A stretch of 64,000 nt of DNA from Pseudomonadota bacterium (GTDB taxonomy: Bacteria; Pseudomonadota; Alphaproteobacteria; Micavibrionales; Micavibrionaceae). Below the pieces are notes generated by a model. That model made no database searches. It saw only the letters and a program-made list of their open reading frames with translations, and had not been told where the DNA came from. Numbering within the stretch: position 1 is the first letter of the stretch; each line of letters opens with the position of its first letter. Shown in pieces: positions 18,746-27,325 of the stretch. The stretch covers positions 62,001 through 126,000 of the forward strand of contig JAKQEE010000116.1 in NCBI GenBank assembly GCA_029558635.1. The letters are read 5' to 3'. Made by a program: the position numbers and the translations under genes.

Positions 18746-19885
18746 ATGTCTATATTCCAATCCCACATCCATTCCGACGATATGTCCATACTGGGCCGCC
18801 TCAAACAGATTTCATGGGGGCAAGTTTTCCTCATCTGTACACTGGCTTCTATCGGATTCTTGAGCCTCTATTCGGCGGCTGGCGGCAACATCGACCCTTA
18901 TGCTTCGGCCCAGATCACGCGCTTTCTGTTTTCTCTGGGGCTGCTGATCGGGATTGCGTTGCTGGATATCAGATGGATTTTCCGCGCCACATGGCTTTTA
19001 TATGGCGGAACCCTTTTTCTGCTGCTGCTGGTCGATATTTTCGGTCATGTCGGCATGGGCGCGCAACGTTGGCTTGATCTGGGCGTGATGAAACTCCAGC
19101 CCTCGGAACTGGCCAAGATCACAACCGTCATGGCGTTGGCACGCTTCTATCACGGCAAGGAACTAAGTGATGCCCGAAAACTCAAGAACCTGATTGTTCC
19201 GGCAACAATCATCCTGATGCCGGTGGCGCTGGTGGTTACGCAGCCCGACCTTGGAACCGGTATGGCCATCATTTTTGCCGGAACGGCGATGCTGTTCGTC
19301 GCGGGCGTACCGCTCTGGCTTTTTATCGTGGGTATCGGCGCCGCTGCAGCCGCCATACCCATCGCGTGGCAATTCCTGCGCGATTATCAAAAAGACCGCG
19401 TGATGATCTTCCTCAATCCGGAATCCGATCCACTGGGTGCGGGCTTTCACATCACCCAATCGAAAATCGCACTGGGGTCCGGCGGGTTCTCGGGCAAAGG
19501 CTTCCTTGAGGGAACCCAGTCCCACCTCAACTTCCTCCCCGAAAAACACACCGATTTTATTTTTACCCTCTGGGCCGAAGAGTGGGGTCTGCTGGGCGGG
19601 ATCGGGCTTCTGTCTATCCTGACCCTGATTATACTCTACGGATACTGGATTGCCTTCCGTTGCCGCAGCCATTATGCAAGACTGCTGGCCTTTGGCCTCA
19701 CCGTCAATTTCTCGGTCTATATCATTGTGAATATCGGTATGGTGATGGGGCTTTTACCCGTCGTCGGAATTCCGCTTCCTCTCATGTCCTACGGCGGCAC
19801 GGCCATGCTCACCGTCATGATTGCCTTTGGCATGATCCAGAGCTGCAACGTTCACCGTGACGCCAGATTGCCTAGGGCGTTCTAG
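18746..19885 (+). CDS. rodA: Peptidoglycan glycosyltransferase RodA
   Basis: RodA is the SEDS-family polymerase of the elongasome. This 379-aa polytopic protein has about ten membrane helices. Family motifs are QPSELAKI, TQPDLGTG, and the end GLLPVVGIPLPLMSYGGTAML. The open frame extends far into mrdA, but the ATG at 18746, just after the mrdA stop and preceded by AGGGGA, gives the expected protein. It is convergent with the flavoprotein gene at 19897. Confidence 0.95.
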   Translation: MSIFQSHIHSDDMSILGRLKQISWGQVFLICTLASIGFLSLYSAAGGNIDPYASAQITRFLFSLGLLIGIALLDIRWIFRATWLLYGGTLFLLLLVDIFGHVGMGAQRWLDLGVMKLQPSELAKITTVMALARFYHGKELSDARKLKNLIVPATIILMPVALVVTQPDLGTGMAIIFAGTAMLFVAGVPLWLFIVGIGAAAAAIPIAWQFLRDYQKDRVMIFLNPESDPLGAGFHITQSKIALGSGGFSGKGFLEGTQSHLNFLPEKHTDFIFTLWAEEWGLLGGIGLLSILTLIILYGYWIAFRCRSHYARLLAFGLTVNFSVYIIVNIGMVMGLLPVVGIPLPLMSYGGTAMLTVMIAFGMIQSCNVHRDARLPRAF

Positions 19886-19896
19886 GTAAGGCTTTT

Positions 19897-21078
19897 CTAT
19901 AGGGAGTCTGCGCAGGCGACAGCCGAACTCCACGCCCACTGGAAATTATATCCGCCGAGATGCCCTGTGACATCGACCACTTCGCCGATAAAATAAAGGC
20001 CGAGAACGTTCTGGCTTTCCATCGTTTTCGAAGATAATTCGTCCGTATCGACACCGCCCGCTGTGACTTCCGCCGTGCGGTATCCTTCGGTTCCGGCGGG
20101 CAGAACGGTCCAATCGCTCAAAAGTCCGGCAACGTCTTTAAGCTTCGTATCCGATAAATTGGCCATCTGCCCGTCATGTCCGCTGAACGCCGCCAACGCC
20201 TCGGCCAGACGGGAAGGAAGCAACCCTTCCAAAACGGTGCGCAACATTTTCTTCGGATGGTCCTTGCGCGCGGTCTTTAAAACGGACAGAACATCCATGC
20301 GCGGCAACAGGTTAATATGAATCGGCATCCCCTCGCGCCAAAAGGATGAAATCTGGAGAATGGCCGGACCGCTCAACCCCCGATGTGTAAACAACAATGC
20401 TTCTTCAAAACTGATCTTTTCACAGCGAACAATCACCGGATCAACCGACACGCCGGAAATAGTTTGCGCCAGAGTCAGGATTTTATCGCTGAACGTCAAC
20501 GGCACAAGCGCAGGACGCGGCGGAATGACATTCAACCCGAACTGCCGCGCCAGATTGTATCCGAACGGCGTCGCCCCGATCTTGGGAATAGACAGCCCGC
20601 CTGTCGCCACAATCAGGGCAGGGGACTCGAATAACCCCTTGCTCGTTTGGCAGACAAACACATCGCCTGTTTTCTCGACGGAATGAATGGTTGTACCGAA
20701 TGAAAACGTCACCTCGTTGTTCTGGCATTCCTGCCGGAGCATATCGACGATTTGCGTCGCGCTCTCGTCGCAGAACAACTGCCCCCTGTCCTTCTCGTGA
20801 TAAGCAATGCCGTATTTTTCGACCAGCGCCACAAAATCGCGCGTACTGAAACGTGCCAAAGCCGATTTGCAAAAATGGGGATTGTTCGAAATAAAACGTG
20901 AGGGATGGGTTTCAAGATTGGTGAAATTGCACCGCCCACCGCCGGAAATGCGGATTTTTTCGCCGATCTTCTCGGCGTGGTCGATCAGAAGAACTTTTTT
21001 GCCACGAGCACCAGCCCGCGCCGCCGCCATCAATCCGGCAGCACCGGCCCCGATGATGAGGACGTCATATCGGCTCAA
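19897..21078 (-). CDS. HI0933/YhiN-family FAD flavoprotein
   Basis: A 393-aa flavoprotein. The N-terminal dinucleotide fold DVLIIGAGAAGLMAA binds FAD; the family signature KIRISGGGRCNFTN follows; and the C-terminal GEVVDVTGHLGGYNFQWA motif is the second FAD contact. The family is conserved but its reaction is not settled. It starts inside the end of grxD with a 4-bp overlap, so it is the last gene of the purQ-DUF1653-purL-bolA-grxD unit. Confidence 0.85.
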   Translation of the reverse strand: MSRYDVLIIGAGAAGLMAAARAGARGKKVLLIDHAEKIGEKIRISGGGRCNFTNLETHPSRFISNNPHFCKSALARFSTRDFVALVEKYGIAYHEKDRGQLFCDESATQIVDMLRQECQNNEVTFSFGTTIHSVEKTGDVFVCQTSKGLFESPALIVATGGLSIPKIGATPFGYNLARQFGLNVIPPRPALVPLTFSDKILTLAQTISGVSVDPVIVRCEKISFEEALLFTHRGLSGPAILQISSFWREGMPIHINLLPRMDVLSVLKTARKDHPKKMLRTVLEGLLPSRLAEALAAFSGHDGQMANLSDTKLKDVAGLLSDWTVLPAGTEGYRTAEVTAGGVDTDELSSKTMESQNVLGLYFIGEVVDVTGHLGGYNFQWAWSSAVACADSL

Positions 21079-21416
21079 GATGCATCCTTATGGACGACGC
21101 CCTTTTCCTTGAGAAGATCCTGCAACTCGCCGCTTTCAAACATATCCTTGACGATATCGCAGCCGCCAACGAACTCGCCCTTGACGTAAAGCTGGGGAAT
21201 GGTCGGCCAGTTGGCAAAATCCTTGATCCCCTGACGGATATCTTCGTCTTCGAGAACGTTCGAGGTCTGGAAATCAACACCCAGCCTCGTGAGAATGTTG
21301 ACAACAACCGCCGAAAATCCGCACTGCGGAAAGACTTTTGTGCCCTTCATGTAAAGCATCACATCATTGCTGGTGATGTCTTTTTTGATGATCTCAAAAA
21401 CATTGTGATCTGTCAT
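21075..21416 (-). CDS. grxD: Monothiol glutaredoxin (CGFS type, Grx4)
   Basis: A 113-aa glutaredoxin with the CGFS active site at residues 32-35 (PQCGFSAVV), WPTIPQLYVKGEFVGGCDI and the glutathione-binding region. CGFS glutaredoxins hold a [2Fe-2S] cluster, commonly shared with a BolA partner, and act in Fe-S delivery and iron sensing. The BolA gene lies 19 bp upstream, which supports this partnership. The stop overlaps the flavoprotein start. Confidence 0.94.
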   Translation of the reverse strand: MTDHNVFEIIKKDITSNDVMLYMKGTKVFPQCGFSAVVVNILTRLGVDFQTSNVLEDEDIRQGIKDFANWPTIPQLYVKGEFVGGCDIVKDMFESGELQDLLKEKGVVHKDAS

Positions 21417-21435
21417 TTGCGCATCCTTTTTCTTG

Positions 21436-21666
21436 TTATTCTGCGGAAGTTTTCAGGGACAGGGCGTGGAGTTCATTCCCCACACGCGGACCGATAGCCT
21501 GATAGACCATCTGGTGTTGTTGGATTCTCGATTTTCCGGCAAAGGAGGGGGAAACAATTTTGGCCTCGTAATGATTGGAATCGCCGACCGTATCCTTGAT
21601 CTCAATCGAGGCATCGGGAATCCCAGCCTTGAGCAAATCATAAATTTCGTCCGCGCTCATAGCCAT
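21436..21666 (-). CDS. BolA-family protein (IbaG-like)
   Basis: A 76-aa BolA fold with the conserved VGDSNHYEAKIVSPSFAGKSRIQQHQMVYQAI region; the histidines are the likely cluster ligands shared with the CGFS glutaredoxin. The small size and location before grxD fit the IbaG/BolA1 subgroup typical of alphaproteobacteria. The ATG at 21666 is chosen because AAGGAG precedes it at proper spacing; an in-frame ATG two codons later and another five codons earlier are alternatives. Confidence 0.9.
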   Translation of the reverse strand: MAMSADEIYDLLKAGIPDASIEIKDTVGDSNHYEAKIVSPSFAGKSRIQQHQMVYQAIGPRVGNELHALSLKTSAE

Positions 21667-21727
21667 ACAAGTCTCCTTCAAATGCTCGGACAGGTTATAT
21701 TAGATACTTTTTATAAAAAGGCAAGTT

Positions 21728-23980
21728 TTACAGCCCGCCCATATAATCTGGCAGCCAGGACTCGTTGATTTTGATGAGGTCCGCCACCGAAACGGAAACA
21801 CCATCAATGGCAAAAATATCGCCATGCGTGATACCGAGTTTGAGAAGCGGAACACCCGCTTTTCCGGCCGCGGCAACAAGGTCATCCGGATTGTCAGTCG
21901 TCACGACGTAACGGGCTTGATCTTCACCGAACCAGAAAGGCGCAGCGTTTTGCGGAGCGTGCTCAATCGTACAACCGATGCCGCTAGCCATCGCCATTTC
22001 CGCGAGAGCAACAAACAACCCGCCGTCACTGACGTCGTGACACGCGGATACAACGCCGGAGAGAATTTGCGCACGGACAAAATCGCCGTTTTTCTTTTCT
22101 GCGACCAGATCGACAAAAGGTGCACCGCCGATTTCCTTGCCGTGAATTTCACGTAAGTATAGCGATTGCCCCAGATGACCCTTGGTATCACCCACGACAA
22201 AGAGGGTGTGACCAGTGGCAGGGAAGGCAAGGCCCGCCGCCTGTTCGGCATTGGCAATCACACCGACCCCGCCAATGGCAGGTGTCGGCTGAATGGCGCG
22301 TCCCGATGTTTCGTTGTAAAGGGAGACGTTGCCCGACACGATCGGATAATCAAGTGCACGGCACGCATCGCTAATCCCGTCAAGAGACGCAACAATCTGT
22401 CCCATAATCTCGGGCTTTTCAGGGTTGCCGAAATTGAGGTTGTTGGTAATTGCAAGCGGAGTAGAACCAGTCGCGGTGATATTGCGCCAGCTCTCGGCAA
22501 CGGCTTGCTTGCCGCCTTCATACGGATCGGCTTCGACATAACGCGGCGTAACATCAGATGTCATGGCCAAGGCTTTCGCCATATTCGGAATCTTGACCAG
22601 CGCGGCATCACCCGATTTAAGGGCTTGAGTGTTTGCAATTCCCGGAGAGAAGAGCGTTTCGGCCATCACGAGAGAGTCATATTGCTCCCAGATCCAGCGT
22701 TTCGAAGCAATATCAGGACAAGCCAAAAGCGTTTTCAAATCACCCATCAAACCTGCAGAAGACAGCGGATAGGCCGCATCGTCAATCGCAGCAGGTTTCT
22801 TAGGCGCAACGGACGGGCGATCATAAAGCGGAGATTGGTCAACCAGCGGCGGAACCGGAATATCGCACCAGCATTCGCCGTACATATTGAGTTTCAGACG
22901 CTGGTCATCGGTCGTATACCCGATCACGGCGAAATCCAGATCCCATTTCTCGATAATCGCACGGGCTTTATCTTCGGAACCGGGTTTCAAAATCATCAAC
23001 ATCCGCTCTTGCGATTCCGAGAGCATGATTTCGTAAGGAACCATGCCTTGCTCGCGTTGCGGCACGTCATCAAGGTTCATGACAACGCCCACTTCGCCTT
23101 TGGAAGCAATTTCGACAGCGGAGGAGGTGAGTCCCGCAGCTCCCATATCCTGAATGGAAATAATCGCATCGGATTGCATGAGTTCGAGACAAGCCTCGAT
23201 TAACAATTTCTCGGTGAACGGGTCACCGACCTGAACGGTCGGGCGGTTTTCTTCGTTCCCGTCGCCGAATTCAGCCGAGGCCATCGTCGCGCCGTGAATC
23301 CCGTCACGTCCGGTTTTCGATCCGACATAAACGATGGGTTGGCCGACACCGGCCCCGCGCGCGTAATAGATTTTATCCTGATCGGCCAAACCGACCGTCA
23401 TGGCATTCACAAGGTTGTTGCCGTTGTACGATTTGTGGAAGTTGGTCTCTCCCCCAACAGTCGGCACGCCGACACAGTTGCCGTATCCTGAAATTCCCGC
23501 AACGACACCTTTGACGAGCGAACGGGTTTTGGGATGTGACGGCTCGCCAAACCGCAGCGCATTGAGGTTGGCAATCGGACGCGCGCCCATCGTGAATACA
23601 TCGCGCATAATTCCGCCCACGCCTGTGGCAGCGCCTTGATAGGGCTCGATATAGGACGGATGGTTGTGCGATTCCATTTTGAACACAGCCGCTTGACCAT
23701 CGCCGATGTCGATGACGCCCGCGTTTTCACCCGGCCCCTGAATAACGCATTTGCCCGTGGTCGGAAGTTTTTTCAAATGAATGCGGGATGATTTGTAAGA
23801 GCAATGTTCTGACCACATCACCGAGAAAATACCAAGTTCGGTATAGGTCGGCTGACGTCCCAGAATATCCTGAACCAGTTTGAATTCGCTTTCAGATAAC
23901 CCGAACGATTTCGCCAGCTCCAGCGTAACAGCAGGTTCGGCTAGTGCGGGTTTTTGTTTTTGTACGGCAACGTTTGTCAT
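21728..23980 (-). CDS. purL: Phosphoribosylformylglycinamidine synthase subunit PurL
   Basis: The 750-aa small form of PurL converts FGAR to FGAM using ATP and ammonia delivered by PurQ, with PurS as the scaffold. Motifs include [12 protein letters not shown] near the N-terminus, [38 protein letters not shown] and [14 protein letters not shown], with a second AIRS-like half including [13 protein letters not shown]. The length shows it needs separate PurQ and PurS. purQ lies upstream on the same strand; purS is 3 kb away on the other strand. Confidence 0.97.
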   Translation of the reverse strand: MTNVAVQKQKPALAEPAVTLELAKSFGLSESEFKLVQDILGRQPTYTELGIFSVMWSEHCSYKSSRIHLKKLPTTGKCVIQGPGENAGVIDIGDGQAAVFKMESHNHPSYIEPYQGAATGVGGIMRDVFTMGARPIANLNALRFGEPSHPKTRSLVKGVVAGISGYGNCVGVPTVGGETNFHKSYNGNNLVNAMTVGLADQDKIYYARGAGVGQPIVYVGSKTGRDGIHGATMASAEFGDGNEENRPTVQVGDPFTEKLLIEACLELMQSDAIISIQDMGAAGLTSSAVEIASKGEVGVVMNLDDVPQREQGMVPYEIMLSESQERMLMILKPGSEDKARAIIEKWDLDFAVIGYTTDDQRLKLNMYGECWCDIPVPPLVDQSPLYDRPSVAPKKPAAIDDAAYPLSSAGLMGDLKTLLACPDIASKRWIWEQYDSLVMAETLFSPGIANTQALKSGDAALVKIPNMAKALAMTSDVTPRYVEADPYEGGKQAVAESWRNITATGSTPLAITNNLNFGNPEKPEIMGQIVASLDGISDACRALDYPIVSGNVSLYNETSGRAIQPTPAIGGVGVIANAEQAAGLAFPATGHTLFVVGDTKGHLGQSLYLREIHGKEIGGAPFVDLVAEKKNGDFVRAQILSGVVSACHDVSDGGLFVALAEMAMASGIGCTIEHAPQNAAPFWFGEDQARYVVTTDNPDDLVAAAGKAGVPLLKLGITHGDIFAIDGVSVSVADLIKINESWLPDYMGGL

Positions 23981-23990
23981 TTTTGTTCCT

Positions 23991-24242
23991 TTAAACTTTA
24001 TTCTTCAAAAACTCTCTTGCTTCTTCTTTGCCCAATCCTCTTGGGATCAGCGTAAAGCGTGGGCCGGAATAACAGTTCTCGTTAATGTCCGCATAAAACT
24101 GGTCTTTAGGACGACAGAACACTTCGCCGCGCACGGCACAGGCATAAACCACTAACTCTTCATCGGTCTCAGTGTGAAGTCCTTCACACAACTTGATGTA
24201 AAGTCCGCCTTTGTAATGCCGGTATGTTTCGAATGGTTGCAT
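23991..24242 (-). CDS. DUF1653-family small protein
   Basis: An 83-aa protein starting with YRHYKGGLY, followed by [11 protein letters not shown]-like and [11 protein letters not shown] segments, the pattern of the DUF1653 family (Y-x-HYKG, ET-x-E-x-LVVY, RP-x-x-MF). No biochemical function is known to me. It sits between purQ and purL with 10-12 bp spacers, so it is surely cotranscribed with purine genes. Confidence 0.75.
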   Translation of the reverse strand: MQPFETYRHYKGGLYIKLCEGLHTETDEELVVYACAVRGEVFCRPKDQFYADINENCYSGPRFTLIPRGLGKEEAREFLKNKV

Positions 24243-24254
24243 ATCGGAACCTGA

Positions 24255-24944
24255 TTACCCCAACGCCTCGACAATGCTTTGGAACAAGGGAATCCCTTGA
24301 TGCCCGTTCGCATGCGGCACAACAGAATCTTCGGGATGCGGCATCATGCCGAGAATGGTTTTTTCTTTGTTCATGACTCCCGCGATGCTTTCCAGAGACC
24401 CGTTGGGGTTGGACTCGTCCGTAATTTGTCCGTCCGCATTGCAATAGCGGAACGCAATCTGATCGTTATCATGAAGCGATTTCAAACCGTCCGCATCGAC
24501 GAAATAATTTCCTTCGCCATGCGCAATCGGCACTTGCAAAACTTGTCCTTTGGCAAAGCGGCGCGTGAAGTCGGAAGAGGTGTTTTCCGCACGCAGATGA
24601 ACCTGCTTGCAGATAAATTGCAAAGAACGGTTCCTGAGCAACGCACCGGGAACCAGTCGTGTTTCAACCAGCATCTGGAATCCGTTGCACACGGCGAGTA
24701 ACCGTACACCTTTTTTCGCGCGGTCGATCACTTCCTTCATGATCGGCGAGTGGGCCGCCATCGCGCCGCATCGCAGATAATCGCCATAGGAAAATCCGCC
24801 GGGCAAAACCATCAAATCGCAATCGGGCAGCGTGGTCTCTTTATGCCAGACCAGAGCAGGGTCTTTCCCCGACACATGTTTCAGGGCCATTTGCATATCT
24901 TTTTCGCGGTTGGTGCCCGGAAAGACGATGATTGCTGATTTCAT
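24255..24944 (-). CDS. purQ: Phosphoribosylformylglycinamidine synthase glutaminase PurQ
   Basis: PurQ hydrolyses glutamine and passes ammonia to PurL. This 229-aa class I amidotransferase has the FPGTNRE start, VLPGGFSYGDYLRCGA, the nucleophile cysteine in LLAVCNGFQML, and the His/Glu pair in GMMPHPEDS. The ATG at 24944 gives the usual MKSAIIVFPG start; an in-frame ATG at 24959 has no better ribosome binding site. It is the first gene of the minus-strand unit, about 80 bases after the predicted promoter. Confidence 0.95.
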   Translation of the reverse strand: MKSAIIVFPGTNREKDMQMALKHVSGKDPALVWHKETTLPDCDLMVLPGGFSYGDYLRCGAMAAHSPIMKEVIDRAKKGVRLLAVCNGFQMLVETRLVPGALLRNRSLQFICKQVHLRAENTSSDFTRRFAKGQVLQVPIAHGEGNYFVDADGLKSLHDNDQIAFRYCNADGQITDESNPNGSLESIAGVMNKEKTILGMMPHPEDSVVPHANGHQGIPLFQSIVEALG

Positions 24945-25033
24945 CTCTAAACCATTCATTCTGTTGGGTGTTGTGCCGCAGACCATATCGGAAAACGGGA
25001 AATAATAAAAGCGAAGTTTGAATGGAAATATAC

Positions 25034-25062
25034 AAAATATGAAAAATAGTAAGTTTTTTCAA
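25034..25062 (-). promoter_or_regulatory. Promoter of the purQ-DUF1653-purL-bolA-grxD unit
   Basis: On the minus strand TTGAAA (25057-25062) and TATTTT (25034-25039) are separated by exactly 17 bp. Transcription would begin near 25027, about 80 bases before the purQ start. Confidence 0.6.
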
Positions 25063-25202
25063 AAGGAACGAATTTTTTTATTGCGACCGGAAAAAATTTC
25101 GGTGTACGAAAGAGGGGTAAACCGGAAAGGCGATCAAGCCATCGCGGGTTGAACAAGGGAATAAAGCTCGAAATACAGAATGTCTGGGAGAAAGCTAAAA
25201 TC

Positions 25203-25223
25203 AGCCCGTAACGGGCTTTTTTT
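25203..25223 (+). terminator. Intrinsic terminator, stronger on the plus strand
   Basis: AGCCCG and CGGGCT pair around a TAA loop, followed by seven T on the plus strand. On the minus strand the same hairpin, with a weaker TGATTTT tail, lies 20 bp after the DUF1476 copy 1 stop and could end that transcript. No plus-strand gene precedes it. Confidence 0.6.
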
Positions 25224-25242
25224 ATGCCTGAAATTGAGAAGT

Positions 25243-25572
25243 CTAAACCAGACCAGCTTCTTTTTTGATCTGCTCGGTCGCCTGTTCGACGCATTTCGTG
25301 ATGGCATGGTCGATTTCATGTTCTGCAACGTCGATGTTCAGCTTTGAAAAATCACCCATCAGTTTGCGTTTGACGTCGTCATAGCCGGGCTCGTCCAGAT
25401 TGGCGATCACGACTTCCTTGGCGTAAGACTCGACGTCGGCGCCGGAAAATCGCATCTTTTCGGCTGCCCAGACCCCGACCAGTTTGCTGGCCCGCGCCTC
25501 GATTTTGAACAGCATTTGCTGGTCCATTTCGAATTTTTTCTCAATCGCTTGCTCGCGTTCATTGAAAGACAT
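25243..25572 (-). CDS. DUF1476 / F1-ATPase zeta-type inhibitor protein, copy 1
   Basis: A 109-aa protein beginning SFNEREQAIEKKFEMDQQM and containing FKIEARASKLVGVWAAEKM and GYDDVKRKLMGDF, the canonical DUF1476 pattern. In alphaproteobacteria such as Paracoccus this protein is the zeta subunit that blocks F1-ATPase hydrolysis with its N-terminal helix. AGGAAG lies six bases before the ATG at 25572. The longer open frame upstream lacks family similarity. Location beside pur genes is usual for the family. Confidence 0.88.
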   Translation of the reverse strand: MSFNEREQAIEKKFEMDQQMLFKIEARASKLVGVWAAEKMRFSGADVESYAKEVVIANLDEPGYDDVKRKLMGDFSKLNIDVAEHEIDHAITKCVEQATEQIKKEAGLV

Positions 25573-25637
25573 GTCTAAGCTTCCTGTTGTAAAAGAGTGT
25601 AGATTAATCATAAGGATAACAGGCGGGTTTTCCAAGT

Positions 25638-25675
25638 AAAAAAGGAAGGGCCACTGTGAACAGAGCCCCCCTTCC
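25638..25675 (-). terminator. Intrinsic terminator after DUF1476 copy 2
   Basis: On the minus strand GGAAGGG (from 25675) pairs with CCCTTCC (to 25644) and is followed by six T (25638-25643). It lies just after the copy 2 stop and separates the two paralogues into distinct transcripts. Confidence 0.7.
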
Positions 25676-25693
25676 TAGAGAAAAGCCGAATAT

Positions 25694-26020
25694 TTAGGAA
25701 TTCAAAAATTTCTTTCTGGCTTGCTGGCTTTTGAGCGCAATCAGCCGGTCCAGAGCATTTTCCGAGATTTCGACTTGATTGCTGGCGAAATCGGCCAAAA
25801 GCCGTTCCCTAAACTCGCGGTTGCCGCTTTTAAGGCCCCATTCTTTCATATTGGTGACGAATTTCATGGAAGTTTCGGGGTCCAGACCGATCCGCTCGGC
25901 GACCCATTCGGCGACCAATTCTTGTGTATAACTATCGACCTTGAACTGAAGTTCCTGATCCAGGGCAAATTTGCTTTCGAGAGATTTGCCCAAGTCTCTG
26001 ATAGACATAACTTCACTCAT
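25694..26020 (-). CDS. Divergent DUF1476 paralogue, copy 2
   Basis: A 108-aa protein that aligns by eye with copy 1: E-SKFALDQELQFKVDS matches E-KKFEMDQQMLFKIEA, and ELVAEWVAERIG matches KLVGVWAAEKM. The N-terminus and the LLADF region also correspond. It has diverged strongly, so it may have a different partner or condition of action. In-frame starts are at 26020 and 26008. It is divergent from purC and has its own terminator. Confidence 0.7.
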   Translation of the reverse strand: MSEVMSIRDLGKSLESKFALDQELQFKVDSYTQELVAEWVAERIGLDPETSMKFVTNMKEWGLKSGNREFRERLLADFASNQVEISENALDRLIALKSQQARKKFLNS

Positions 26021-26080
26021 GTTAAAAAGACCGTCCTTTCAAGTTTTTCGAGCGTATTGTTACAGCATTTGATATTCAGT

Positions 26081-26108
26081 TTGCGTGAAACACATCTTCT
26101 GTTATACC
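26081..26108 (+). promoter_or_regulatory. Candidate promoter of purC
   Basis: TTGCGT (26081-26086) and TATACC (26103-26108) are separated by 16 bp, giving a start near 26115 and a leader of about 58 bases that contains a small hairpin (TCCGC/GCGGA, 26147-26159). Confidence 0.4.
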
Positions 26109-26172
26109 AAGGAACTCTAAGAAAATTATTAACAGAACACCCGCTCCGCAGGGCGGATGAAGGATTTTTAGG

Positions 26173-27051
26173 ATGCTTTTTTCGATTGGAAACAACCCCC
26201 GCCGCAAAGTGATCTATGACGGGAAGGCCAAAACCATATTCGAAGGACCCGAACCCGGAACCGTGATCCAATATTTCAAGGATGACACATCCGCCGGTAA
26301 CGGCGAAAAGCGTGATGTTATTGCCGGAAAAGGGGTGCTGAACAACCGGATTTCCGCCCATATCATGACCAAACTGGAAGGGATGGGAATTCCGACCCAT
26401 TTCCTGAAAAGCCTGAATATGCGCGAACAACTGGTCCGGCAGGTCGAAATCATCCCGCTGGAATTGATCGTACGCAACGTCGCCGCAGGCTCGTTGGTCA
26501 AACGCTTCGGCATGAAAGAAGGTACGGTTCTGAATTACCCGCTGGTCGAATTCTATTACAAGAAAGAAGACCTCGGGAACCCGATGCTCAGCGAAAACCA
26601 CATCATGAATCTGGGTATCGCCGACCCGTACGAGATCGAGGAGATGGTCACGCAAGCATGGCGCATCAACGACTATCTTTCGGGCCTATTTGCCGGAGTG
26701 GGCATCCGCCTGATTGACTTTAAACTCGAATTCGGTCGCATCTACGGCGAATATGACGAAGTGTATATTCTGCTAGCCGATGAAATTTCACCCGACAGCT
26801 GCCGCCTGTGGGACGAAAAAACCGGTGAGAAAATGGACCGCGACCGTTTCCGAGAAAATCTTGGAGGCTTTATCGAAGCCTATCAGGACGTGGCCAAACG
26901 TCTGGGCTTGATCCCCGACAGCGGCATTATTCAGGGAGGCAATATAGACGAACAGATTGCATCGTCACTGAGTGAAATTGAAAACGAATTGGCACGCGAA
27001 CGCAAACTGCGTTCGATCAACAAAGCCCCGCCCAGCAAGCCTTGGAAATAA
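26173..27051 (+). CDS. purC: Phosphoribosylaminoimidazole-succinocarboxamide synthase PurC
   Basis: PurC joins CAIR and aspartate with ATP to give SAICAR. The 292-aa protein has [11 protein letters not shown], the [16 protein letters not shown] helix, [19 protein letters not shown] and the [23 protein letters not shown] signatures. The N-terminal eight residues and a roughly 35-residue tail are longer than in minimal homologues. It heads a run of purC-purS-gcvTHPAPB on the plus strand. Confidence 0.96.
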   Translation: MLFSIGNNPRRKVIYDGKAKTIFEGPEPGTVIQYFKDDTSAGNGEKRDVIAGKGVLNNRISAHIMTKLEGMGIPTHFLKSLNMREQLVRQVEIIPLELIVRNVAAGSLVKRFGMKEGTVLNYPLVEFYYKKEDLGNPMLSENHIMNLGIADPYEIEEMVTQAWRINDYLSGLFAGVGIRLIDFKLEFGRIYGEYDEVYILLADEISPDSCRLWDEKTGEKMDRDRFRENLGGFIEAYQDVAKRLGLIPDSGIIQGGNIDEQIASSLSEIENELARERKLRSINKAPPSKPWK

Positions 27052-27075
27052 ACTAGAAACAAAGAGGAAAAAATC

Positions 27076-27309
27076 ATGAAAGCAATTGTAAAAGTTACCT
27101 TGAGAAAAGGCGTTCTCGACCCGCAGGGCAAAGCGATTGAAAGCGCATTGCACCATCTGGGCTTCGGCGAAGTCGGTGATGTGCGTCAGGGAAAATTCAT
27201 CGAGATCGAAGTCCCCGAAGGCACAAACGAAACCCGCATCAAAGAAATGTGCCAACAACTTCTGGCCAATCCGGTCACCGAAGATTTCGAAGTGGTTATG
27301 ACGGCCTAA
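27076..27309 (+). CDS. purS: Phosphoribosylformylglycinamidine synthase subunit PurS
   Basis: A 77-aa small subunit that bridges PurL and PurQ. The start KAIVKVTLRKGVLDPQGKAI and the end LLANPVTEDFEV are the full PurS pattern. AGAGGAA precedes the ATG. It lies 24 bp after purC and 16 bp before gcvT, so it is separated from and opposite in strand to purQL. Confidence 0.95.
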   Translation: MKAIVKVTLRKGVLDPQGKAIESALHHLGFGEVGDVRQGKFIEIEVPEGTNETRIKEMCQQLLANPVTEDFEVVMTA

Positions 27310-27325
27310 GAAAAAAGGACACAAT

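Larger units (their letters stand above)
24945..25242. other. 298-bp non-coding stretch between purQ and DUF1476 copy 1
   Basis: No convincing protein is encoded here. It holds the purQ operon promoter (25034-25062, minus), a stretch with possible hairpins at 25084-25103 and 25130-25146, and a hairpin-plus-T-run at 25203-25223 that reads best on the plus strand. A small plus-strand RNA is possible; see findings. Confidence 0.5.

Noticed and set aside
22166-23203. A 345-aa plus-strand open frame across purL
   Set aside because: It lies wholly antisense to purL and has a basic, motif-free composition expected of the complement of a real gene.
27310-27325. Glycine riboswitch before gcvT
   Set aside because: Only 16 bp lie between purS and gcvT, with a ribosome binding site; there is no room for one. 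It could not be upstream of purC either, as the leader there has no glycine-aptamer motifs that I can see.
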